From SYLG01 sp965226945 (GTDB lineage: Bacteria; Planctomycetota; Planctomycetia; Gemmatales; Gemmataceae), in NCBI GenBank assembly GCA_965226945.1, contig OZ245717.1, forward strand, positions 1,240,001 through 1,304,000: 64,000 bases of DNA, given 5' to 3'. The notes beneath the pieces were generated by a model, which worked only from the letters and a program-made list of their open reading frames with translations, did not search any database and was not told where the DNA came from. Position numbers and translations under genes: made by a program. Below, one piece after another: positions 1 to 9,819 of the stretch; the first letter of the stretch is position 1, and each line of letters begins with the position of its first letter.

Positions 1-918
<918 letters not shown>

Positions 919-1430
919 ATTCACCCTCAGCTCCCCATCCCTAATGACTTCAACCCACTTCGTCTTCTCCTGTGGGGAGAAAACTCGCAGGTTGTTGCTT
1001 TCAAAATCGGTTTCGCCAAAGGCTATCGGACCACCATCTCGCTCGACTCTTCGTTAGAAGATTCGGCGCTACGCGGACCGACCAAGCCATCTACGCTATT
1101 AGTTATTCTTCGTTCACCGCTCTTATTCTCAGTCACTCTCTCAAAGAGAAACGCATTCTCTTCAGTTACACTCTTAACCACTCTTCCTCTTTCTTGAGTC
1201 GAAACCCAAGCGATGGAATCGTGGCGTTGTGTGATCGCAACTATATTTTGCGCACCCACCAAATTGTCAAAGAACAAAAGACACCTCAAGAGGTGCCTTT
1301 TCTGGTTTTCACCAAGAGTCAGATCTCCTTACCGGCCGCAGCCAGTAATTTGCTCGACTCCTTCACTTTAATTCGTCTTTTGGGTTTGGCAAGTCCAGTC
1401 TTTCCAGAGGACACGAGTTCTTCTTGAAAT
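919..1430 (-). promoter_or_regulatory. 23S rRNA leader with boxA-like element and promoter candidate
   Basis: This non-coding stretch lies between the 23S 5' end and the terminator of the upstream gene. On the minus strand it contains TGTTCTTTGACAATTT (complement at 1261-1276), which matches the boxA antitermination element of rRNA leaders. The same stretch offers TTGACA followed 17-19 bases later by AATATA/TATAGT, so it could instead be the promoter. A short hairpin (AGGCACCTC / GAGGTGTCT, 1279-1299) lies just upstream. I see no gene. Confidence 0.6.
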
Positions 1431-1482
1431 CGAAAAGAAAAAACCTTCCTTAACTTCCTTTGAATGAGGAGGTTAAGGAAGG
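1430..1482 (-). terminator. Rho-independent terminator after the CAP-domain gene
   Basis: A perfect 11-bp stem (CCTTCCTTAAC at 1444-1454 with GTTAAGGAAGG at 1472-1482) is followed on the minus strand by a T-rich run (complement of 1430-1443). It separates the CAP gene from the rRNA leader. Confidence 0.85.
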
Positions 1483-1561
1483 CTGAGAGTGCAGGGAAAG
1501 GTCCTGTTTCCGCCTGGCAAAATTGTTCAGGTGGAGTGCAAAAACCTTCCTCCCGAGTGGT

Positions 1562-2002
1562 TCAATTTCCCAAGACCTGACACGCCCACCATCGACCATG
1601 AGCCCAAACCATTCCAACACCAATGTTTGTGGAAGGTGAGAGGATGTTGGCCCGGTGAGGTGGAGAGTTCATCCAGGCCACATTGACGACACTATCCGGC
1701 CCATAACCGTTCGCGATGTTCTCGCGAATCGGCGCGTGATAACCGAAGTAGTTGGCCCTGCCAGCTGGGGTATTGCCACGGAAGTTATGTGACATCACCC
1801 GCGCCTGAGCCATCGTTGCCGCATGAGAACGCGCGGCGCGCATCAGTCGAACATCGAAACTAAGCGGTTCCAGCCCGTATTGGCTTCGAACCAGGTTGGT
1901 TTCCTGAAGAACAAGGCGTTCTTCCGGGGTCGGCAAATCACTCCCGAGGGAGACTGCCTGAATCACTCCCCAAACCATCTGAAGAAGGCTGATCCAAATC
2001 AT
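1562..2002 (-). CDS. CAP/SCP-domain secreted protein
   Basis: A 146-residue protein of the CAP superfamily (cysteine-rich secretory proteins, antigen 5, PR-1). The N-terminus (MIWISLLQMVWGVIQAVSLG) is a signal peptide or anchor. The CAP fold follows: ARSHAATMAQARVMSH holds the first His of the CAP cavity, then ENIANGY and a WMNSPPHRANIL box with the second His region, ending in GVGMVWAHGRWWACQVLG. The start at 2002 is chosen because AGGAGG lies about 8 bases upstream, while the longer frame has no such site. CAP proteins in bacteria are extracytoplasmic and of mostly unknown activity. The gene points toward the 23S gene and ends in its own terminator. Confidence 0.88.
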   Translation of the reverse strand: MIWISLLQMVWGVIQAVSLGSDLPTPEERLVLQETNLVRSQYGLEPLSFDVRLMRAARSHAATMAQARVMSHNFRGNTPAGRANYFGYHAPIRENIANGYGPDSVVNVAWMNSPPHRANILSPSTNIGVGMVWAHGRWWACQVLGN

Positions 2003-2221
2003 CGCTGGGTCCTCCTTTCCCAAACCAACATGCCACGAGGACCGCCGCGGCGCCCACGAAATGTCCATTCGGTGCGCCCTTGCAGGCCGCATTGGCGCGA
2101 AATTCGTCACAGTTTGACAAAGAAATGAAGCCGGCTTTATCTACCAAAGAGGTTGCAAGCGAACCTGCGCAGGCAAAGCAGATAGTCAGGCGGCGCCGAC
2201 ACGGAAGGAATGGGCCCAAAT

Positions 2222-2255
2222 CAAAAAAAAACGCCGGGGAAACCCCGGCGAAATT
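2222..2255. terminator. GC-rich terminator, probably bidirectional
   Basis: CGCCGGGG (2232-2239) pairs with CCCCGGCG (2243-2250) around an AAA loop. A-run on the left and T-run on the right make it a terminator for both strands. On the minus strand it directly follows the tRNA-Ala fragment, as expected for a tRNA terminator. Confidence 0.85.
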
Positions 2256-2261
2256 TTTGAA

Positions 2262-2314
2262 TGGAGATGGTCGGGATCGAACCGGCAACCTCCTGGTTGC
2301 AAACCAGCGGTTCT
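2262..2314 (-). pseudogene. 3' fragment of tRNA-Ala (TGC)
   Basis: Minus strand: the anticodon arm with loop TTTGCAA (anticodon TGC), the variable region, the T arm with TTCGATC and an acceptor 3' half ending CATCTCCA are present. The 5' half (acceptor 5' strand and D arm) is absent: upstream of position 2314 the sequence no longer matches any tRNA. Such 3' tRNA fragments are the usual scar of site-specific integration into a tRNA gene. The T stem has one mismatch. A functional tRNA is not possible from what is seen. Confidence 0.7.
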
Positions 2315-2542
2315 ACAAGCACGTTTGACGTAAGAATAAGCCCCACAAAGTCTTATAAATTCCACACTTCTCATATTTTACACGGAAAAGGGCTAAAAAC
2401 CGCATAAATCGCATGATTTTCAGAAAATACCGTGCCCCAACCGTGCCCCCCTCCGCCGCAGCCCTTGCGCGCAAAAACGGGAACCGAATGGACCGATCGA
2501 AGCGATGGGTGATTTCGGTTGCCGGGACTCTAACGAATCTGC
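2315..2542. other. Non-coding stretch, possible end of a lost integrase
   Basis: No gene is supported. Minus-strand reading near 2350-2490 gives short peptide runs like the tail seen beside tRNA-borne att sites (GGTVGARYFLKIMRF), but nothing that identifies an integrase. Listed only because it borders the tRNA fragment. Confidence 0.25.
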
Positions 2543-3072
2543 TTAATTCCGGTTGGGCTCAACAGAAAGAATCTGTGCATTGGCTTTGGATTTAGGAATA
2601 TCGAGTCCCCAGTCCGAAACCGAATCGGCCGATTTGGCCACCACCTGGACAATACCTGTTTCCTCGTCGCATTCGACCTGAACGGCCTCTTGCCGTGCCC
2701 AGTTCGGATTTTGAGAAATTCCACGCGATACCTTCTGCACCGCCAACTGGAAGAGGGCTGAGGAGAAACGACCAGTCGGATATCGGCAGCCGTCGCCTCG
2801 CGCAGGGCGTAAGCTCCGCGACATAGCAGCAGCCGGGCGCCGGCTGCTTCTGCAGCCATCTTTAGACGGCGAAAGGCAAACGGAGCAATCTTCTCCATCC
2901 GGCATACGACGACATCGACGCCTCGCGAGCGCAAACCTTGTTCCGTTGCCCACAAGGCCTGGCTTCCATTCTGGACGCGAACAAAAACTATGTTCGACAA
3001 AGAAAGACCCAAATTCTCAATTGCCGGGCCATATTGTGAACGCATGTACACTAAAGCGCAAGGCGCAGTCAC
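2543..3072 (-). pseudogene. imuA: ImuA-like (RecA-related SOS protein), frameshifted and truncated
   Basis: Two minus-strand frames together give the second half of an ImuA-type protein. The first frame (from 3072) holds LGLSLSNIVFVRV, ALWATEQGLRSRGVDVVVC, RRLKMAAEAAGARLLLC and ATAADIRLVVSP, the order seen in ImuA. Near 2690-2705 homology moves to another frame, giving EAVQVECDEETGIVQVV, an ImuA-like C-terminal strand. The N-terminal half, including the expected nucleotide-binding loop, is missing. ImuA works with ImuB and DnaE2 in SOS mutagenesis; neither partner is present. A sequencing error could explain the shift but not the lost N-terminus. Confidence 0.65.
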
Positions 3073-3188
3073 CCCCTTTTCCTGAGGAGCTTCAAAGACG
3101 GAAGGTCTGAGGATGCTTGCCGAAACGACTGGCTTCCGGAAGAAATTGGAGGATGACGGGCCGCTATGAAGACCACAAGGGGACAGCC

Positions 3189-3495
3189 ATGTGTGGACGG
3201 TACAACCTCAGAGCAACCCCGAACGAGCTGCAAACATTTTTTGGACTTTCTGCCGAGCCGGCGCCATTTTCCATGCGATACAACATCGCACCGACTCAGA
3301 ATGTCGTGGGTGCCGGTGATCTTGCCCCGCTCTGCCTGGGAGGTCTGGCTCGACCCGGAAGTGGGTACCGATGGCTTGGCGAAGCTTTTGAAACCCTATG
3401 GTGCAGAAGACCTCACCGCCGAGCCAGTCTCGACGCTGGTTAATAACGTGCGAAACGACACGCCCGCCTGCCTCGTTCAAGAAACTTCAGCATAA
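3189..3495 (+). pseudogene. SOS response-associated peptidase (SRAP/HMCES family), internally deleted
   Basis: The start is clear: MCGRYNLRAT with the catalytic Cys2 of SRAP proteins, then FFGLSAEPAP and RYNIAPTQNV. After about residue 40 the reading frame changes near 3296-3315, and the sequence jumps to the C-terminal part: PVILPRSAWEVWLDPE and PVSTLVNNVRNDTP. The whole middle, with the conserved Asn/Glu/His region, is gone. SRAP proteins covalently shield abasic sites in single-stranded DNA. Deletion plus frame change makes this a decayed gene. It sits next to the decayed imuA, so an SOS gene cluster appears to have degenerated here. Confidence 0.75.
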
Positions 3496-3824
3496 CTTGG
3501 GCTCAGGAAAACATTCCCATAAGGTCCTATTTAAGCGCCAAATTACACTGCACGCTTTATTCACAGTTGACCAAAGAGTGATTGCCCGATCTATTGCTTG
3601 CGCCAAATCGCCAAAAATAAGCAACTACATTTAAAGGCCAGGAACAATTAGGCTGACTATCGGCCAGGTATTTTCCTGCTAATTTTCTTATCTTCATCTA
3701 GCAAGAAAAGAGCATGCCCTCCTGGGGTGCTAGGAATAAAAGCATCATCGTCATCGCCCTCCCCTATTATTTTCGGTTGCCTTCGATCTATTTGTTTAAA
3801 ATACGGATATCCTATCGTTCCTAA
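3496..3824. other. Intergenic, nothing recognised
   Basis: About 330 bases without a supportable gene. The sequence is moderately AT-rich. Peptide runs just before 3825 may be frameshifted upstream parts of the ynfA remnant. Confidence 0.4.
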
Positions 3825-3935
3825 TCTGGCTTTGGGGAATGGAAAAAAACTCGACCCGACCGGTGGGATGTCTTGGGCGCGACTATTTGCATCGTCGGAT
3901 CGCTCGTCATCTTGCTCGGCCCTCGACCCCTGTAG
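3825..3935 (+). pseudogene. YnfA/UPF0060 membrane protein, C-terminal remnant
   Basis: The frame ending at TAG 3933-3935 reads RPDRWDVLGATICIVGSLV followed by ILLGPRPL. RPDRWDxxGAxxCxxG is the C-terminal signature of the small four-helix UPF0060 (YnfA) membrane proteins. An in-frame stop at 3822 and the lack of the first three helices show it is a fragment; other frames upstream may hold further scraps. No start codon is usable. Confidence 0.55.
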
Positions 3936-3980
3936 CTCATTGAGCCCAGATCGCCACCCCCTAGAAGTTTGATCAAGAGA

Positions 3981-4301
3981 TTACTTCGGAAATGGATCGC
4001 CCTCGCGGAACTTGTACAGGGCGTCCTCTGCCTCTGACCAGTTCCCCGATTTTGCTATCTCAGAGATCTCCATTAACTTTTTATAATTGCTCTCAGAAAG
4101 CAGCGCATCGGCGCGCCGTTTGTCGAGCAATTCCTTGCACCGGCCGAGTTCCTTAATGCTTTTGGTTGTTACCGCTGTGAGGACGGAGTCGGTAAGCCGG
4201 CGGTTTTGCCGGGTTTCCTCGGATGGTTCGCCGCACCCACCCACCGCGGAAAGGACTGCTGTCAAAGCAAGACCTTTAAGAATGGAAAGTCGGGACTGCA
4301 T
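3981..4301 (-). CDS. Small planctomycete lipoprotein
   Basis: A 106-residue protein beginning MQSRLSILKGLALTAVLSAV with a lipobox ending in GGC, so the mature form is probably acylated on that Cys. The mature part is charged and helical, with no known domain. The start at 4301 is taken because it lies just past the stop of the DUF1559 gene (one base between), and the upstream extension would overlap that gene by about 75 bases. Small lipoproteins next to DUF1559 genes are common in planctomycetes; co-transcription is likely. Function unknown. Confidence 0.75.
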   Translation of the reverse strand: MQSRLSILKGLALTAVLSAVGGCGEPSEETRQNRRLTDSVLTAVTTKSIKELGRCKELLDKRRADALLSESNYKKLMEISEIAKSGNWSEAEDALYKFREGDPFPK

Positions 4302-4302
4302 T

Positions 4303-5301
4303 TCAGATATCTCCAATCGGTTCGCCGCCCTGCCGGCTAGACATCGCCTGGAACACTGAAAATTTGATGTTGTCATTCAGAAAACGCACCGAACCATCTC
4401 CCATCAGAACATTGCAGCCTCCCGTGTGCTGCGAATGCATCTGATCGGTGTGGCCACCCGGCCAGTTCGGCGGATGAATGATCTGAGGATCCTCGTAAAT
4501 CGATGGGCCACTACACGCGCCCACATAGCTACCGGCATTATCGTAATTGATCCCCGGCCCTCCGGTGCCTGAGCTTGCAAACTGGTTGTAAGAGTAGTGC
4601 TTTGCACCGGGGACTACTCCGGCCCAGACGGCATCGGCCAGATACGGCGTGCGTTCGCCGGCGAATACCGTGTTGCTTAGTCCATCGATCACATCGGCGT
4701 GGCGAATCCGGCTGTTTCGATACATGACACCGTTGCATCCCTTCACTGGATCGTCGTAGTTGGTCGTGGCGGGTGAAGACCAAACATCGTTCCAGCCGAC
4801 ATTATGCACATAATTTGCGCGGGCAAAAACTGCATTGTTCAGGGTGTTCATGGCGATGTCGGTAACGCCCACAGTCGGAGTATTGCCCGTAGCCGACGGG
4901 CAAAGAAATGTCTTGACCGGCACCTTAACTTGCGTGGAGTTGATCGGATCCCAGCATGGTAAATCCCATCTCAAAGAGCGGTGGAGATTCTCCTGTTCGA
5001 CATATGGAAGCATGATCGCAAGCCAACCCCAGCCAGGCCCCCAGTCTCCTGTTTGTGAGTCCTGGGTGGCAACACCCGGAGTGCTGATATATCCGGCCGG
5101 AAATTGCCCATTGACCCCTTCATAATTGTGAAGGGCAAGGCCGATCTGCTTCACGTTATTCTGGCATGTCATTCGGTTGGCCGCTTCACGCACTTTTTGC
5201 ACGGCCGGCACCAAGAGGCCGATCAGGACCGCGATGATGGCGATAACGACGAGCAATTCGATCAATGTAAATCCTTCTCTCGGTCCACTGTGCCTATTCA
5301 T
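4303..5301 (-). CDS. DUF1559 domain protein with type IV pilin-like N-terminus
   Basis: A 332-residue protein with GFTLIELLVVIAIIAVLIGL near residue 10, a prepilin cleavage and methylation motif followed by the hydrophobic helix of pseudopilins. VREAANRMTCQNNVKQIGLA then begins the DUF1559 (SBP_bac_10-type) domain, which ends with HTGGCNVLMGDGSVRFL. This family is greatly expanded in planctomycetes, with tens to hundreds of copies per genome, and is a strong taxonomic marker. It is thought to be exported or assembled like pseudopilins; exact role unknown. It is followed after one base by a small lipoprotein gene. Confidence 0.95.
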   Translation of the reverse strand: MNRHSGPREGFTLIELLVVIAIIAVLIGLLVPAVQKVREAANRMTCQNNVKQIGLALHNYEGVNGQFPAGYISTPGVATQDSQTGDWGPGWGWLAIMLPYVEQENLHRSLRWDLPCWDPINSTQVKVPVKTFLCPSATGNTPTVGVTDIAMNTLNNAVFARANYVHNVGWNDVWSSPATTNYDDPVKGCNGVMYRNSRIRHADVIDGLSNTVFAGERTPYLADAVWAGVVPGAKHYSYNQFASSGTGGPGINYDNAGSYVGACSGPSIYEDPQIIHPPNWPGGHTDQMHSQHTGGCNVLMGDGSVRFLNDNIKFSVFQAMSSRQGGEPIGDI

Positions 5302-5872
5302 TCGACCTCCGGCGCATAGGTATGGCGAAATCCTTTAGTTAGGTTAGACTAAATGTGTTATTCGCCAAGGCTAATCGGCGGATGCCCTCGCTGCTGGGAA
5401 AAAAACGACTCTTGAGGAACCTTCCAGTGCATCGCCACGGTGAACCTAAGTGCCAGCTAATATTTGATTAACGGAAGGCAACCCGAGTGACTACGAGGTG
5501 TTTTGAGCAGGCCCTAATGGAAGTGAGGACTGTTTTTTCCGCTCGTTTGGAGGTGATTAACTAACAGCTGACCTTCAAAGGAACGAGGTGAGTTGCGGTC
5601 CAATAACAGGGATCCGGGATACCTAAATGTTGGCACTGCATTTCTTGCCGAACGTGCGCCTGAATGAAAAGCTCGATCTTTACGAGTTCGAGCTGAGCAA
5701 CGGATTCAGCAACTGGAAAAAATGGTTCCTGGCCCTGTGCAGATTAGGGAAAAGGGGAAATTGAAAGTCACTAACTGAGAAGAAATAGCGATTTTGCCGC
5801 GATTGACGGCGCGAGGAGTCAAGTTATAGAATCAGACTGCCGATCTATGGCGGGGAGGGCCTACAGACAGCG
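5302..5872. other. Intergenic region with a small inverted repeat
   Basis: About 570 bases with no supported gene. TTTAGT (5334-5339) and ACTAAA (5348-5353) form an inverted repeat just upstream of the DUF1559 start, a possible operator. Short peptide runs around 5630-5765 do not resolve into a family. Confidence 0.4.
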
Positions 5873-6364
5873 ATGTTCCGTACCGTACTCATTCTTCTGG
5901 CTGGACTGCCAATGCTCATGCCGCAAGGCATGTGCCTATGCCAAGTGCTGCCCGCTGAGTGGGTGCTTGCTGGCTCCGGCCCAAATGTGACCCGGCTTGC
6001 CGAAGCGGAAATTCCCTCCCGCGCCACCGGAGAAACCGGGAATGGTTTGTCGGTCCGCCGATGCAAATGCGTCTGCATGTCGAAGAAGACCAATGACGAT
6101 CAGGATTCTCGAAAAGCGATTGATCCAACAGAAGCTCCATTTCAAGATCCTTGTGAGCATTCGCAGGACTGCCCGCTGGCCAAGTCTGCCCCGGTAGATA
6201 AATTGACGGCGCCGACATTTGACGCGCCATCACTGCTCGTTCCGTCTATTATGTTTTTCGATTCCGCGTTTTTTATTCCAAAAGTCTCATTGTTTGACAA
6301 TACGAAAAGCCTTCCTCCATTTTCTCCTCCGCGATATTTGTCATTTTGTACTTTTCTGATTTGA
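5873..6364 (+). CDS. Cys-rich exported small protein heading the first efflux block
   Basis: A 163-residue protein of no family I can name. It starts with a signal peptide (MFRTVLILLAGLPMLMPQGM) that runs into CLCQ. A Cys cluster RRCKCVCMSKK lies near residue 62, and CEHSQDCPLAK near residue 95. It ends in an aromatic tail (PPRYLSFCTFLI). The layout (signal, Cys clusters, Pro-rich segment, hydrophobic end) parallels the 189-residue protein encoded at 27552-28121, which also heads an efflux block. A periplasmic metal-binding or sensing role fits the position, but this is inference. Confidence 0.7.
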   Translation: MFRTVLILLAGLPMLMPQGMCLCQVLPAEWVLAGSGPNVTRLAEAEIPSRATGETGNGLSVRRCKCVCMSKKTNDDQDSRKAIDPTEAPFQDPCEHSQDCPLAKSAPVDKLTAPTFDAPSLLVPSIMFFDSAFFIPKVSLFDNTKSLPPFSPPRYLSFCTFLI

Positions 6365-6577
6365 AAACTCGCTAACTATCTACATCTCGTGGTGAGTTAA
6401 ATGGGCGTCCCTGGCCCCCTTTGACCACACTCTTCTTTCTCAGCCAACGCATTTGCTCAGGCATCGGTGTAGATCGCCGAATTTTTCGCGCGATCGACCT
6501 TTGGCAAAATCTATAGCCGTTTCGACGTCCATTGGTCGTTTCAAGCTTGCGTCCTCCATTTGTACGGAAGGCATCGA

Positions 6578-8023
6578 ATGAGCATTCTGCCATTAGACAC
6601 CCAGAAGCCGGGGCCGTCTCAAAATAGTGATGGATATGTGAACGACTCGAGCTCGGGGGGCTTGATTGGCTGGTTGACCAGGGTTACTCCAAATGCGCTC
6701 GTGATCGTAGCGCTTTGCGGCTTGGCCTATTGGGGGCATAGAACTGAATGGAACTTTGTCGATTCGCCTGGATCTGCCAAAGGGGCGGCGGCCGAAAAGG
6801 CGGAAACCGAGTCAGACCCGCTTCAACTCATCATGGAGCGAAAGGAACGGACGAAAGAAAATGCCAAACTCCTGCCGGGAGCTCGTGGAACGGTTCGGCT
6901 GCAATTCAGCTCCACCGAAGCCGTAGACAAAGCTGGCGTCGACATTGCACCCGCCTGGCAAATGGCAATGACCGAAGAAATCACGGCGAGCGGCGAGGTG
7001 CTTTTTGATCCCAGCTTGGTAGCACGATTGTCGCCGCGAGCAGCAGGCACCGCTTGGTGGGTAACCAAGACCGCCGGTGATCGTGTGAAGGTCGGAGAAG
7101 CCTTGGCCTTCATCGATGCAACTGAAGTCGGCAAGGCCAAGTCTGAGTTTCTACAAAACCTAGTCCAGGTACGGCTCAAACGCCAGGCTATGGCGAACCT
7201 CGCGGCCGCCCAGGGCGTGGTGCCTGGGCGTCAGCGCCGCGAGGCCGAAGCCGCATTCAAGGAGGCCGAAGTACGCCTTGCCAGCGCTGAACAGGCGCTA
7301 ACCAATTTAGGATTGCCGATCCAGGCAGTAGATTTCGAAAAGGTGCCGCTAGAAGAAATCGTTCGGCGCATGCGCGCGCTCGGCGTTGCCGAATTGCCAA
7401 GCATCCCAGGCGCGAAAGGGATGACCGCCAACCTCGTCCCGATACGGGCCCCAATGGAAGGGATCGTGATCTCGGCGGATGTGGTAGCCGGCGAGGTGGT
7501 CGATTCAAGCAAAGTACTTTTTGTAGTGGTGGATCCGCGCCGCATGTGGATCATGCTTTACGTCGGTCCTGAACAAGTCCCAAAAGTCGCCGTGGGTCAG
7601 TCAGTCAAATTCACGCCCGATGGTTCTAAGGAAGAATATGAAGGACGGCTGACCTGGGTCGGGACAGCGGCCGATGAAGTCACACGCCTGGTGCCGGTGC
7701 GTGCAGAACTCGCAAACGATGCCGGAAATCTTCGTGCATCGACACTTGGCAAGGGCCGGATCGCCCTGCGCAAAACAGCAAATGCCATCGTAGTTCCCCA
7801 CGAGGCCATCCAATATTTTCGCGGAGTGCCAGTCGTCTTCATCCGTCATGCGGATTATCTCAAGCCCGCAGGTCCGAAATCGTTTGAACCCCGCGTCGTC
7901 GCAGTGGGCGCAAAAGACTCGCAAAACACGGAAATCCTCAGCGGCCTTAACGCAGTGGATGTCGTCGCGACAAAAGGAAGTGGCCTTTTACTAAACGAGC
8001 TGCAACGCCGGTTGCCCCGATAA
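6578..8023 (+). CDS. RND efflux periplasmic adaptor (HlyD/CzcB type)
   Basis: A 481-residue membrane-fusion protein. One membrane segment lies near residues 40-55. After it come the barrel-sandwich halves (VARLSPRAAGTAWWVTKTAG and GEALAFIDATEVGKAKSEFL), a helical hairpin (about residues 200-240), and the second half with IRAPMEGIVISADVVAGEVV. The C-terminal beta-barrel and membrane-proximal domain end in GLNAVDVVATKGSGLLLNEL. It would link an inner-membrane RND pump to an outer-membrane channel. The start at 6578 is preferred over 6560 because GGAAGG lies about 9 bases upstream. It is followed 36 bases later by a second adaptor, an unusual doubling. Confidence 0.85.
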   Translation: MSILPLDTQKPGPSQNSDGYVNDSSSGGLIGWLTRVTPNALVIVALCGLAYWGHRTEWNFVDSPGSAKGAAAEKAETESDPLQLIMERKERTKENAKLLPGARGTVRLQFSSTEAVDKAGVDIAPAWQMAMTEEITASGEVLFDPSLVARLSPRAAGTAWWVTKTAGDRVKVGEALAFIDATEVGKAKSEFLQNLVQVRLKRQAMANLAAAQGVVPGRQRREAEAAFKEAEVRLASAEQALTNLGLPIQAVDFEKVPLEEIVRRMRALGVAELPSIPGAKGMTANLVPIRAPMEGIVISADVVAGEVVDSSKVLFVVVDPRRMWIMLYVGPEQVPKVAVGQSVKFTPDGSKEEYEGRLTWVGTAADEVTRLVPVRAELANDAGNLRASTLGKGRIALRKTANAIVVPHEAIQYFRGVPVVFIRHADYLKPAGPKSFEPRVVAVGAKDSQNTEILSGLNAVDVVATKGSGLLLNELQRRLPR

Positions 8024-8059
8024 TTCGAATCCAGTTTCGCAAACGAGGGAGTCAAAAAA

Positions 8060-9703
8060 ATGAGCCATGTCCAACCGATTAGTGGAAGCGTAGTCACGCC
8101 ATTCACCAATGGGCCACCAACGAAGAACGCCGACCTCAATACCCAGCCCGGACCCGGGCGGCGGTACCTCGGTTATGCCGGCCATCTTGTCGCCAACCTG
8201 CTCGCACTCAGTTGTGTCGCAGCGGTGATTTATTTTGGTCAGCGGTGGCACTGGAACCTTCCCAAGTATTCCGCACTTCTTGGAGATACCGCTCCGGAGA
8301 AAACCGACTGGTGTCTGGAACACAATGTACCCGATTCGATATGTATCGAATGCCAAAAAGACCTTTTGCCCAAAGCGAAGGAATTCGGTTGGTGCCGTCG
8401 GCATGGCGTGACCGAATGCCCTCTTTGCCATCCATCGGTCAGCCAGACGGCCGAACCCGCAATTGTTAACGAAGAGGATCGCGAGCGGGCTGATCGTGCA
8501 CTGGCATTCGCAGCCCGGGTGGAGAATAACAGCAAATGCAAACTCCACCAGCGCCGCATCCAATTAGCCACGGAAGAAGTGCTTGCATGGCTTGGCATCG
8601 AAGTGGCACCGGTGGGCCGGGCGGCCGTAGCTGAAGTAATCACGGCTCCGGGAGAAATCGTCTACGATCCTACCCGTGTAGCAAGGTTGTCAGCCAGGGT
8701 GCCAGGCACCGTGGCGATGGTCTGCAAACAGGTCGGTGACAAGGTTAGAGCGGGTGACGTGCTTGGATTAATCGATGCCGCCGCGGTTGGCAAGGCGAAG
8801 GCCGATTTCCACCAGGCGTTGGTAGAAGAAGAGCTCCGAACAAGAACTCTGGTCGATCTTAAAGAATCGGAAGCTGTCGTTCCGGAGCGAAGTGTGCAGG
8901 AAGCGGAAGCGCTGCTCAATGAAGCGCAGGTGCGATTGCTCACCGCGGAGCAGGCGCTTGCCAACTTGGGATTGGCGATCTCCGCTGCCGAGATCCGCAA
9001 GGGCTCGCCTTCAGAAATCGCTAAGCGTATGCAATTTCTCGGCCTTCCCGCATCCCTGGCCAAAGAACTTGCAGGAAAGACCGGGTCGAGCAATCTCATT
9101 GCCGTGATCGCCCCGTTTGATGGAGAGATCGTGGCCCGATCGGTGGTAGCGGGCGAAGGGACAGACTCCACGAAAACCCTTTTCACGTTGGCCAACACGC
9201 TTCAGATGCGATTGAACCTGCGGGTGCCTCTTGAACAGAGCGCCCGGGTGAAACCGGGCCAATTGGTGCGATTTCGCCATGAAGACCATTCAGGTGGCGA
9301 CGCGGCGACGGTGACCTGGATCAGCCCCGCTGCCGACGAGAAGACGCGCGCTGTGCCAGTGCGCGTAGATCTGGCAAATCCCACAGGCGCCCATCATGCC
9401 AATACCTTCGGCACCGCCGAGATCCTTCTGCGCGAGGAACCGAAGGCTATCGTGGTACCTTCCGATGCTGTTCACTGGGAAGGCGACTGCAATGTGGTGT
9501 TCGTGCGGGACAAGGATTTTGAAAAGCCCGGGTCATTCAAGGTGTTTCACGTTCGCAAGGTTCGGCCGGGCGTAACGATGACGACACCTGCTGGTTCTAC
9601 CACGGAGATTATTGCCGGCCTGCTTCCCGGCGAGATCGTAGCGACGGCGAACAGCGGTATTTTGCGCACCGAGTTATTAAAGAACAATCTCGGAGCCGGT
9701 TGA
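8060..9703 (+). CDS. RND efflux adaptor with two N-terminal Cys/His metal motifs
   Basis: A 547-residue adaptor like its upstream neighbour, with a membrane segment near residues 40-58. Before the HlyD core come two copies of a W-C-x2-H-x(4-6)-C-x2-C motif: DWCLEHNVPDSICIEC and GWCRRHGVTECPLC (about residues 75-125). These could bind Zn, Co or similar ions. The core follows with VARLSARVPGTVAMVCKQVG, the hairpin, and VIAPFDGEIVARSVVAGEG. The same Cys/His motif recurs in the lipoprotein at 13102-13527, which argues that both handle the same metal for the pump encoded between them. A putative terminator follows at 9721. Confidence 0.87.
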   Translation: MSHVQPISGSVVTPFTNGPPTKNADLNTQPGPGRRYLGYAGHLVANLLALSCVAAVIYFGQRWHWNLPKYSALLGDTAPEKTDWCLEHNVPDSICIECQKDLLPKAKEFGWCRRHGVTECPLCHPSVSQTAEPAIVNEEDRERADRALAFAARVENNSKCKLHQRRIQLATEEVLAWLGIEVAPVGRAAVAEVITAPGEIVYDPTRVARLSARVPGTVAMVCKQVGDKVRAGDVLGLIDAAAVGKAKADFHQALVEEELRTRTLVDLKESEAVVPERSVQEAEALLNEAQVRLLTAEQALANLGLAISAAEIRKGSPSEIAKRMQFLGLPASLAKELAGKTGSSNLIAVIAPFDGEIVARSVVAGEGTDSTKTLFTLANTLQMRLNLRVPLEQSARVKPGQLVRFRHEDHSGGDAATVTWISPAADEKTRAVPVRVDLANPTGAHHANTFGTAEILLREEPKAIVVPSDAVHWEGDCNVVFVRDKDFEKPGSFKVFHVRKVRPGVTMTTPAGSTTEIIAGLLPGEIVATANSGILRTELLKNNLGAG

Positions 9704-9720
9704 GGGTGCCACGATAAATA

Positions 9721-9741
9721 ACAGCCCGGTCGGGCTGTCTT
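9721..9741 (+). terminator. Short hairpin after the adaptor genes
   Basis: ACAGCCCG and CGGGCTGT form an 8-bp stem with a two-base loop, followed by a weak T-containing tail. It may only attenuate, since the pump gene follows on the same strand. Confidence 0.5.
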
Positions 9742-9819
9742 CATCGGCTTCGGTACTTTCTTACGTTGATCTGTTTTAGGCCTCTTACGAAACATCCATC
9801 AAACCGGCAGTAACAATCC

